The notes beneath the pieces are model-generated. The model was not told where the DNA came from, did no database searches, and saw only the letters and a list, made by a program, of their open reading frames with translations. Shown one piece after another: positions 8,398 through 14,000 of a stretch of DNA of 14,543 nucleotides (position 1 is its first letter; the number at the start of each line of letters is the position of its first letter). The DNA lies in NCBI GenBank assembly GCA_030151165.1, contig JASLEM010000585.1, positions 1 to 14,543 of the forward strand, read 5' to 3'. This DNA is from Burkholderiaceae bacterium (lineage in GTDB: Bacteria; Pseudomonadota; Gammaproteobacteria; Burkholderiales; Burkholderiaceae). A program made the position numbers and the translations under genes.

Positions 8398-8433
8398 CGT
8401 CAAGCACGTCAAGCGCGTCACGCACGTCACGCG
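8398..8433. repeat. Four tandem copies of a 9-bp unit between converging genes
   Basis: Four head-to-tail copies of CGTCA[A/C]GC[A/G] follow one another without gaps: CGTCAAGCA, CGTCAAGCG, CGTCACGCA, CGTCACGCG. The variable positions form an orderly AA/CC and A/G pattern. The tract begins 16 bp after the stop of the amidohydrolase gene and ends 55 bp before the end of the opposing sirtuin/GGDEF gene. GCGCGT (8413-8418) can pair with ACGCGC (8429-8434), and GGCCG/CGGCC lies just to the right, so the region may also serve as a transcription end for both genes, although no T-run is present. Confidence 0.75.
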
Positions 8434-8488
8434 CGCCCGGGGCCGCGACGGCCGTGCCTCGCGTCGATCCCGGCGCCGTCCGCGGCAT

Positions 8489-11400
8489 TCAGTCCGTTTG
8501 CGGTGCGGGGGCCTCGCGCGGGTCGCGCAGGTCTCGCCGCGGACGCACGGCATCGCGCCAGAACGACATCGGCTGGTGCGCATCGCCCTCGCGCACCTGC
8601 GGCACTTCCTCCTGCAGCGTCTTGAGGAGCTCGAGCGCCTCGGGGCGCAGGCCGCCGTGCGTCATCGCGGTGAGCATGCGCGTGATGCGCAGGTCGTTGC
8701 CGCCGGCCGTGCGCGCCCAGTCGGCGAAGCGCTGGCGCCACGTGTGCGCCTTCGCCACGCGGCCGTCCTTCCACTCGAAGCCCAGGAACGCGAGCATGCG
8801 GTGGAACGCGCGGCGCATGCCGTCGCGCGCGCCCGCGTCGGCGGCGAGGATCGCGAAGTCGCGCACGCTCACGACGGGCGCCTCGGGGCAGGCCGGGCTC
8901 GGGTGCATCAGCGGGAACTGCCACTGCGTGCAGTCGTCGTGCAGCTGGATCTGCTGGTCCGACCACGCGAGCGTGTGCTCCAGCGTGCGGCCCTGGTGGT
9001 CGGTGCCGTGGCCGGTGAGGTAGACCAGCGCGGCGAACGCATCCCGGCTCAGGTGCGTGGCGGGCGACGCGTCCGCGGCGATGCCGGCCGGGCCGGCGCG
9101 CAGGCCGGCCACGCGCACGCGCAAGGCCTCCAGCAGGTCTTCGGCCGGCGCGTTGAACGCGACGTCGGCAACCGAGCGATCGCTGTGCGGCCCGGTGCCC
9201 AGCATCACGATGCGCGCGCCGCGCACGTGCGCCTTCTCGAGCAGCGCGGCGCTCGGGAACACCTGCACGTCGGTGTCGACGACGAGGATCACCTCGGCCC
9301 GCTTGGCCGCGAGCTCCGCACCCGCCAGCTGGCGCGGCTCGGGCGCCTCGCCGAACAGCACGACGTCGGGCCGCAGCGCGCCGCCGGCGCCGCACGCGGG
9401 GCAGCGGTCGCCCGTGGACGCCATCGGGTCGCTGACGATGTCGCACGCGCCGCAGCGGTTGCGGAACGCGTTGCCGTACAGCTCGATGACGTGCGGCGCG
9501 CCGGCGCGTCCGAGCATGCCGTCGACGCGCTCCGTCACGAAGGTCGCGGCGTACGGATCGGGCGGCAGCAGGCGCGCGAAGTCGACGAGCGCGCGGTGCA
9601 GGCGGGTCGGCTCGTCCTGCGCCATCTGCAGCCGGCGCTCGGCCCAGAAGCCGAGGAAGCCGGCGCGGTCGATCGGCTCCGTGGCGCCGGCGTGCGCCGC
9701 GAAGCCCGACGCGGCCCGGCCGCTGGCCGAAGCGTCGGCGCCGCGCGACGCGCCGACCTGGCCCGAGCCGGTGAAGATCACCAGGCGCGTGGCGTCCGCG
9801 ACCCAGCGCGCGACCTGGTGCAGCATGATCTCGGGCACCTGCGCGATCGTCGGCGCGGCGGCCTGCTGCGCGAGGTTGCGCTGCGCCTTGATCTCGAACA
9901 TCGCGGCGTCCGCGCGCTCCATCAGCGTCTTGGCGGTGTCGCCGCGCGAGGCCTGCTCCACGCCGATGCTGATGCCCACGACGAGGTCGCGCCGCATCGC
10001 GCGCCAGTCGTGCGCGCGGATCGCCGCGGCGATGCGCTGGCAGACGTCGCGCGCGGTCGACAGCTTCGCGTTGCGGAAGATGATCGCGAACTCGTCGCCG
10101 TGCAGCCGCGCGACGAAGTCGCCTTCGCGCACGCCTTGCTGGATCTGCGCGGCGACGGCCTGCAGCACGGCGTTGCCGAGCTCGTGGCCGAACTGGTCGT
10201 TGATCGCCTTGAAGCGGTCGCAGTCGATGAACGCGGCGCACAGCGGCGTGTTGCTGTCCTCGGCCGCGGCGATGCCCTCGACGAGCGCCTGCTCGAAGCG
10301 GCGCAGGTTGGGCAGGCCGGTGAGGGTGTCCTCGTAGGCCAGCACCTGGAAGCGGTCGGCGCGCGCGGTGAGCGCGGCGAGGTCGATCTGGTGCTGGCGC
10401 GACGCGAGCGCCGCGCGCGTGCCGGCCGAGCGGCTCTCGACGTCGCCGGCCCGCAGCGCGCGCTCGTGCTGCAGCGCGAGCCGGCATTGGGCCAGCGCCT
10501 GCGCGTGCGCGCCGCGCTGCTCGTGCCACGCCGCGGCGAGGTGGTGGGCGAGCGCGCGCAGCGGCAGGTGCTCCGCGGCCTGGGCGTCGGACACCGCCTC
10601 CTCGGCGTGCCGCGCGGCGGCCTCGAGGTCGCCCGCGTGCGCGGCGAGTTCGGCGCGTGTCCAGGTGTCGATCGCGCTCGACCAATGCAGCCCGATGCCC
10701 GAGCGCAGCGGCCGCGGGTGCGCGGTGAGCCGGCACAGCGCCTCGTCGACCGCGCCGGCCAGCGCGGCGCCGAGCGCGATGACGGAGCCGAGCGTGCGCG
10801 CCCGCGTGCGGGCGGGCGCGACGCCGGTGTCGGTCGATGCCGAGACCAGCTGCTCCTCGAGCTCGCGGCAACGCGCGAGCGCCGCGAGCAGGTCGTCGTT
10901 GGGCACGGCGACGGCGTCGGCGACGCGCGCCAGGGCGTGGCGCGCGAAGGCGGCGAGGGCGGTCTCGATGGCGATGTCGCCGCAGGCGCGGGCGTCGTCG
11001 TCGGCGCGCGCGATCGCGGCGGCGGTGGCCAGCGCGCGTTCGGCGCGCGCGAACTGCAGCCCCGCGGCGTACGCGCAGCCGAGCGCGCCGTAGGCCTGCG
11101 CGGAGGCGCGCCCGCCGGGTTGCGATTCGGCGACCGTGACGGCGAGCAGGCCGGCCTCGACCGCCTCCACGACGCGCCCCGCGCGCGCGGACGCCCGCGC
11201 GGCGAGCGCGAGCGAGGCGATCTCCTCGTCGCCCGCGGCATGGCGGCAGAACACGCCGGCGGCTTCCATCGCCGCGGTGCGGGCGCGCTCGAGGCGCGCG
11301 ACGGCGAAGTCGCAGCGCGCGAGCAGCAGGCGCGCGCGCGCGTGGTCGGCGCAGTCCGGCGCGAGGCCGTCGCATTGCAGGGCCTCGCCCGCGCGCAGGC

Positions 11401-11503
11401 GTGCGGACGCGATGTCCTCCGCCGCGAGCGCGGCCTCGGCCACGTGCAGCAACGCCGCGACGGTCGAACCCATCGATTCCCTGGACGTTTCAGTCGACGC
11501 CAT
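8489..11503 (-). CDS. Multidomain protein: TPR-like region, GGDEF domain, degenerate sirtuin domain, OGFr-like C-terminus
   Basis: A 1004-residue cytoplasmic protein without membrane segments. Residues about 10-370 are Ala-rich helical repeats of TPR style. Residues about 386-545 are a GGDEF domain: DTLTGLPN (392-399), metal Asp427 in FIDCDRF, N435, inhibitory-site motif R459-x-x-D462, and signature HGDEF (468-472) in place of GGDEF; N444 replaces the Asp of GHxxGD that reads guanine. Residues about 565-780 have a sirtuin fold (VIFTGSG, HVIELYGN, RPDVVLFGE) with zinc cysteines 684, 687, 701 and 704, but the catalytic Asn is R659 and the catalytic His is Y676. Residues about 850-970 match the opioid growth factor receptor conserved region (TQWQFPLMHPS, FLGFEW, NDLRITRML). 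The ATG at 11503 has a strong GGAGGGAG site. A riboswitch lies in its leader. Overall function unknown; coupling of nucleotide signalling to NAD or ligand sensing is inference. Confidence 0.9.
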   Translation of the reverse strand: MASTETSRESMGSTVAALLHVAEAALAAEDIASARLRAGEALQCDGLAPDCADHARARLLLARCDFAVARLERARTAAMEAAGVFCRHAAGDEEIASLALAARASARAGRVVEAVEAGLLAVTVAESQPGGRASAQAYGALGCAYAAGLQFARAERALATAAAIARADDDARACGDIAIETALAAFARHALARVADAVAVPNDDLLAALARCRELEEQLVSASTDTGVAPARTRARTLGSVIALGAALAGAVDEALCRLTAHPRPLRSGIGLHWSSAIDTWTRAELAAHAGDLEAAARHAEEAVSDAQAAEHLPLRALAHHLAAAWHEQRGAHAQALAQCRLALQHERALRAGDVESRSAGTRAALASRQHQIDLAALTARADRFQVLAYEDTLTGLPNLRRFEQALVEGIAAAEDSNTPLCAAFIDCDRFKAINDQFGHELGNAVLQAVAAQIQQGVREGDFVARLHGDEFAIIFRNAKLSTARDVCQRIAAAIRAHDWRAMRRDLVVGISIGVEQASRGDTAKTLMERADAAMFEIKAQRNLAQQAAAPTIAQVPEIMLHQVARWVADATRLVIFTGSGQVGASRGADASASGRAASGFAAHAGATEPIDRAGFLGFWAERRLQMAQDEPTRLHRALVDFARLLPPDPYAATFVTERVDGMLGRAGAPHVIELYGNAFRNRCGACDIVSDPMASTGDRCPACGAGGALRPDVVLFGEAPEPRQLAGAELAAKRAEVILVVDTDVQVFPSAALLEKAHVRGARIVMLGTGPHSDRSVADVAFNAPAEDLLEALRVRVAGLRAGPAGIAADASPATHLSRDAFAALVYLTGHGTDHQGRTLEHTLAWSDQQIQLHDDCTQWQFPLMHPSPACPEAPVVSVRDFAILAADAGARDGMRRAFHRMLAFLGFEWKDGRVAKAHTWRQRFADWARTAGGNDLRITRMLTAMTHGGLRPEALELLKTLQEEVPQVREGDAHQPMSFWRDAVRPRRDLRDPREAPAPQTD

Positions 11504-11512
11504 GTGTTCTCT

Positions 11513-11540
11513 CCCTCCAATCCCTCGGAGGGCATCGCCC
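11513..11540 (-). promoter_or_regulatory. Shine-Dalgarno-sequestering hairpin with a competing alternative stem
   Basis: Read on the - strand, CCCTCC (11532-11527) is perfectly complementary to the ribosome binding site GGAGGG (11518-11513), with an 8-nt loop, so the start signal of the large gene can be hidden. Just upstream, GGGC (11540-11537) can pair with GCCC (11533-11530) around a GAT loop, which uses up half of the anti-Shine-Dalgarno strand. The two pairings exclude each other, which is what a translational riboswitch expression platform needs. Pairings are seen directly; the switching role is inferred. Confidence 0.6.
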
Positions 11541-11562
11541 AGGCGTCGTCGGTCCAGATCGC

Positions 11563-11587
11563 CCGGGCTCCGCTACGGAGAGCCCGG
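11563..11587 (-). promoter_or_regulatory. Strong leader hairpin
   Basis: A perfect 8-bp inverted repeat, CCGGGCTC/GAGCCCGG, encloses a 9-nt loop; an alternative fold gives CCGGG and CTCCG stems capped by TAG. It lies in the leader of the sirtuin/GGDEF gene between aptamer and start codon. Lacking a T-run on the - strand, it is a weak candidate for an intrinsic terminator, but it may shape the expression platform. Confidence 0.5.
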
Positions 11588-11613
11588 ATGCCGCGGACGT
11601 CGATCCCCGGCGG

Positions 11614-11637
11614 GCGGAAACGGCGTGCGCCTTCCGC
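11614..11637 (-). promoter_or_regulatory. Hairpin directly after the riboswitch aptamer
   Basis: On the - strand GCGGAA (11637-11632) pairs with TTCCGC (11619-11614), and inside it GGC pairs with GCC around a GCAC loop, giving nine base pairs with a 2-nt bulge. It starts where the aptamer ends, and its first base overlaps a possible closing-helix strand (ACGAG, 11641-11637). It could compete with aptamer closure or simply insulate it. Confidence 0.5.
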
Positions 11638-11727
11638 TCGTAGCTGACAGCCCCGCTGCCAGGAACCCTCATCCCTGGCCGGAAGCTTTGCGACCCCGGC
11701 TCGCGCGCGGGTGTGCCCTTCACTGAA
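11638..11727 (-). ncRNA. GEMM-I (cyclic-di-GMP-I) riboswitch aptamer
   Basis: The - strand carries the conserved core of the GEMM-I aptamer in the right order: AAGGGCACACC (11720-11710), a stem capped by a GCGA (GNRA) loop, GGTCGCAAAGCTTCCGGCC (from 11696), a second stem GCCAGG/CCTGGC, then GCAGCGGGGCTG. The consensus elements are GGGCAAACC, ACGCAAAGCC, CCGGCC and GUAGCGGGG. The base matching position 20 of the Vibrio Vc2 aptamer is G (11717), as in c-di-GMP binders, not the A of cyclic-AMP-GMP binders; the intercalating A47 is at 11689. The closing helix P1 is uncertain: TTCGT (11731-11727) could pair with ACGAG (11641-11637), but the intervening linker is longer than in Vc2. It lies in the 5' leader of the GGDEF/sirtuin gene, which starts 134 nt further on. 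Confidence 0.85.
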
Positions 11728-11745
11728 CGAAATATTAACTCGTTC
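11725..11745 (-). promoter_or_regulatory. Candidate -10 element inside an inverted repeat, upstream of the riboswitch
   Basis: This is the only AT-rich spot in the 336-bp gap. On the - strand TAATAT (11737-11732) resembles a -10 box and would start transcription near 11725, right at the aptamer. No good -35 hexamer is present at the expected distance. The AT-rich core is flanked by the perfect inverted repeat GAACGA (11725-11730) and TCGTTC (11740-11745) with a 9-nt spacer, a plausible operator. If the -10 call is right, part of the possible P1 strand would not be transcribed, so the two calls conflict slightly. Confidence 0.45.
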
Positions 11746-11810
11746 GGGGCGCGAGCGGGATGCGGCGAATGCCGTATCGGATCGGGACAAACGCGTAGGC
11801 CGCGGCCGAT

Positions 11811-11837
11811 ACCCCGGTGGGGTGTCGCCTGCGCGAC
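11811..11837 (-). terminator. Two adjacent hairpins after the SH3-protein gene
   Basis: On the - strand, two nucleotides past the stop at 11840, GTCGC/GCGAC with a 4-nt loop (11837-11824) is followed directly by ACCCC/GGGGT with a 3-nt loop (11823-11811). A GGCCGCGGCC palindrome (11798-11807) comes next. There is no T-run, so if transcription ends here the terminator is of an unusual GC-rich kind or needs a factor. They separate the upstream gene pair from the riboswitch-controlled gene. Confidence 0.45.
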
Positions 11838-11839
11838 GC

Positions 11840-12709
11840 TCAGTGCGCCGCGGCGGCCGGCTCGGCGAGCCCGAGATCGTCGGCGCGGAGCCAGCGCTCG
11901 ATCGCGTGGCCGTTCTTGCCGACGTAGCGCGCCTTGACCCAGCCGTCCGCGGCGTGGCTGCGCTCGAGGAGGGTGACGGCGTCGCCCTGCACGAGGTAGC
12001 CGTGCGGCGCGACGGCGAGGTCGGGCGCGTCGCGCAACGGCGCCTTGGCGTGGACGACGCGCGCGGTGTCGGCGCCCGCGGCCGGTGCAGCGGGCGAGGA
12101 CGCCGGCGCGGGAATCAGCGCGATCATGCGGGCGGCGAGCTTGTCCCAGCGCGGGTGCGGCTTGAGCGCCGGCGGCGTGAAGCGGCCATCGCCCTGCGTC
12201 GCCAGGCCGTCGCCCGTCGTCGACACGCGCAGCGCGGCGTAGCAGTACGGATTCTTCTCGTTGCCGCTCGGCAGCTTCTTCAGCAGCAGCAGGTCGCCGT
12301 CGGCGACGCGCGCGGGTTTCGGTGCCACGCACAGCGGGTGGTCGGCGAACTTGTCGGGCACGCCGCCGCTCGCGAGCGAGGGCAGCGAGGCGGCGTCGAA
12401 GAAGCGCACGCCCTGCAGGTCGAGCGACGGGCCGCCGGGCTTGCGGCGGTCGACGACGACGCTCGGCTGCTCCATGTCGGCGTCGTCGGTCTCGCACTGC
12501 ACCAGCACGGCGCCGCCGGCTTGCCGCCACGCGAGCAGGATCGGCGCGTTGGCGCAGGGCTCGGCGTCGGCCTTCGGCTCCACGTCCAGCGTGCAGACGC
12601 CGTTGGCGCAGGCGGGCGCGGCGGCGTGCGCGAGGCCGGCGGCGAGCGCGCAGCCGATCGACAGCGCCGCGGCCGCGTGGTGCAGGCGAGATTCAGAGAC
12701 CCGTGACAT
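11840..12709 (-). CDS. Secreted protein with a C-terminal SH3-like domain
   Basis: A 289-residue protein with a typical signal peptide (positive N-terminus, hydrophobic core about 12-27, likely cleavage after Ala29 in AHA-AAP), so it should be periplasmic or secreted. The middle (about 35-190) has no family I recognise; it contains several Cys (CANGVC, CANAP, QCE, LCVAP, PYCYA) that could form disulfides in an oxidising compartment. Residues about 215-280 look like a bacterial SH3 domain (APLRDAPD, GYLVQGDAVTLLE, GWVKARYVGKNGHAIERW), a fold that often binds cell-wall peptides. The start codon lies within the end of the upstream hydrolase gene, a 17-bp overlap, so translation is probably coupled. 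The tight link to a wall hydrolase raises the possibility that it restrains or positions that enzyme; this is inference. Confidence 0.8.
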   Translation of the reverse strand: MSRVSESRLHHAAAALSIGCALAAGLAHAAAPACANGVCTLDVEPKADAEPCANAPILLAWRQAGGAVLVQCETDDADMEQPSVVVDRRKPGGPSLDLQGVRFFDAASLPSLASGGVPDKFADHPLCVAPKPARVADGDLLLLKKLPSGNEKNPYCYAALRVSTTGDGLATQGDGRFTPPALKPHPRWDKLAARMIALIPAPASSPAAPAAGADTARVVHAKAPLRDAPDLAVAPHGYLVQGDAVTLLERSHAADGWVKARYVGKNGHAIERWLRADDLGLAEPAAAAH

Positions 12710-13841
12710 TCTTCGTTCCGTATTGGCCGATCAGCCCGTACTGGGGGTTCGTGCGCGTGACCGGCTTCGGCGCCGTGCCTTCCGACGACGTGACGGGCTT
12801 GCCCGCGAGGATGCTCAGGCGCCGGCTGAGGACGTCGGCTTCCCACTCGGGGTCGCCCATCTTCGCGCGCTCGGTCACCACGATCTTCATCAGGTCGAGC
12901 TGCGTCGCCGGCTTCTCGGCCAGCACGCGCGTCTGGATGTTGGTGAAGCAGTCGGCGAGCACGTGCTTGTGGTCGTCGTCCCACTTCTTCTTGTCGATGC
13001 CGCCCTGCTGGATGCTGACGTCGAACAGCGCCGCGTACGAGCGGAACTCGACGCGCGCCATCAGGTCGGGCTTCAGCCCGCGCAGTTCCTTGACCGCCGT
13101 CTGGACGGCCGGGAAGTATTTCGCGAGCGCCTCGGTGCGCTGGATCTCGTTGAACTCCGGGATGGCGCCGAGCGCCTTGAACGCCGCCTTCCACGCGGCC
13201 TTGCCCGTCGCCGAGCCCTGCAGCTTGATGGCCCAGGCCTTCTGGTCGGCCGACCTGTTGTTGGCCAGCGCGGTCTTGAGCGTGTCGTAGTCGCTGTCCG
13301 GGCCGAAGCAGGCGTCGAACTTGTCCGCGTTGGCGGCGCGCATCTTGTTCAGCAGCGGGCCGAGCGTGTCGCGGCCGAAGTTCCACTGGATGATGCCGAA
13401 CGACATGCCTTGCTTGTCACGGTTGTCGGCGAGCGCCTGGAAGTTCATCGAGATACCGCCCTCGAACGCGGTGCTGATGCGCAGGCCCATCGTCTTCGCA
13501 TCCTCGAGCGCGACCTCGCCGCCCACGGGTGCGATCGCCGGCGGCGACCCGGCGGCCACCGGCTGGCCGGTCTGCGGGTGCTTGCCGATGGTGCCGAGGG
13601 TGTGGTTCCACCAGTTCTCGACGTCGTGCAGCGTGTGGTCGGCCCAGTCGCGAAAGCCCGTCACGTGCGACGTCGCGCCGAGCAGCGTCGTGTACCACGG
13701 GCTGCTCGCGTCGTTGTGGCCTTCCGGCCCCGGCGTCTTGGGCGGCACCATCGGCCGGGTCGGTGCCGCCGTCGGGTGCACGTGCTTGCGATGGTGATGG
13801 TGGTGCGTTCCGTGCACGCCGGGCTTGACCGAATTTGCCAT
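12693..13841 (-). CDS. Putative peptidoglycan hydrolase (lysozyme/chitosanase-like) with a His/Pro-rich N-terminus
   Basis: A 382-residue protein without signal peptide. Residues 1-50 are low-complexity, with five consecutive His (THHHHHRKHVH) and many Pro. The central part (about 110-330) carries motifs I associate with lysozyme- or GH46-chitosanase-like cell-wall hydrolases: STAFEGG with E127 as candidate acid, QGMSFGIIQWNFG (about 144-156), and ALFDVSIQQGGI around F273-D274. The last 60 residues are polar and end in GQYGTKNVTGL. The start at 13841 has a GGAG site 7 nt upstream (13852-13849). The gene overlaps the following secreted SH3 protein by 17 bp. Lack of a signal peptide, a disordered front and a coupled exported partner would fit a type VI-type effector and its immunity protein, but a housekeeping or phage-like enzyme is equally possible. 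No secretion genes are in view. Confidence 0.7.
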   Translation of the reverse strand: MANSVKPGVHGTHHHHHRKHVHPTAAPTRPMVPPKTPGPEGHNDASSPWYTTLLGATSHVTGFRDWADHTLHDVENWWNHTLGTIGKHPQTGQPVAAGSPPAIAPVGGEVALEDAKTMGLRISTAFEGGISMNFQALADNRDKQGMSFGIIQWNFGRDTLGPLLNKMRAANADKFDACFGPDSDYDTLKTALANNRSADQKAWAIKLQGSATGKAAWKAAFKALGAIPEFNEIQRTEALAKYFPAVQTAVKELRGLKPDLMARVEFRSYAALFDVSIQQGGIDKKKWDDDHKHVLADCFTNIQTRVLAEKPATQLDLMKIVVTERAKMGDPEWEADVLSRRLSILAGKPVTSSEGTAPKPVTRTNPQYGLIGQYGTKNVTGL

Positions 13842-13862
13842 GGGCCGACTCCGTTCCTGCGC

Positions 13863-13881
13863 GGCCGGCGTGGCGCCGGCC
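13863..13881. other. Inverted repeat in the divergent intergenic region
   Basis: GGCCGGC and GCCGGCC form a perfect 7-bp stem around a GTGGC loop, within the 159-bp gap between the divergent hydrolase and propeller genes. It lies 21 bp upstream of the hydrolase start on that gene's leader side. It may be a leader hairpin or operator; the G+C-rich content makes chance occurrence quite possible. Confidence 0.4.
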
Positions 13882-13892
13882 TGGAGCGATCG

Positions 13893-13898
13893 ATCTTA
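13893..13898 (-). promoter_or_regulatory. Weak candidate -10 box for the hydrolase gene
   Basis: TAAGAT on the - strand is the only TATAAT-like hexamer upstream of the start at 13841. No recognisable -35 box lies at 16-18 bp, so this is tentative. Confidence 0.25.
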
Positions 13899-13951
13899 CG
13901 TGAGACGGGCGGCGCGCCGGTGTCGGACGGCGCCGCGTCGCCTGGCGGCGC

Positions 13952-13957
13952 TATGCT
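13952..13957 (+). promoter_or_regulatory. Candidate -10 box for the propeller gene
   Basis: TATGCT on the + strand stands 43 bp before the ATG at 14001 in otherwise GC-rich DNA. The -35 region is not recognisable. No clear Shine-Dalgarno site precedes the ATG. Confidence 0.3.
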
Positions 13958-14000
13958 TGCGGCCACTCCAATCTGCCAGCGGCCACGCGCCGCGCCCGCG

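Noticed and set aside
7256..11647. 1463-codon + strand frame across the amidohydrolase and the opposite-strand GGDEF gene
   Set aside because: Arg/Ala/Val-rich shadow without motifs; the real frames there carry zinc, GGDEF and sirtuin motifs.
11638..11727. Cyclic AMP-GMP (GEMM-Ib) class for the riboswitch
   Set aside because: The base at the position-20 equivalent (11717, minus strand) is G, as in c-di-GMP binders, not A.
12630..12660. Lipoprotein signal (Cys20) in the SH3-like protein
   Set aside because: The residues before Cys20 (Ser-Ile-Gly) do not fit a normal lipobox, and a clear AHA cleavage site follows.
11711..12706. + strand frame covering the riboswitch and the antisense of the SH3 protein gene
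   Set aside because: Shadow composition; the opposite strand has a signal peptide and SH3-like motifs, and the start region is the riboswitch.
13770..13815. Histidine run as a cloning-vector affinity tag
   Set aside because: It is embedded in continuous genomic sequence with native-looking flanks and no vector features.
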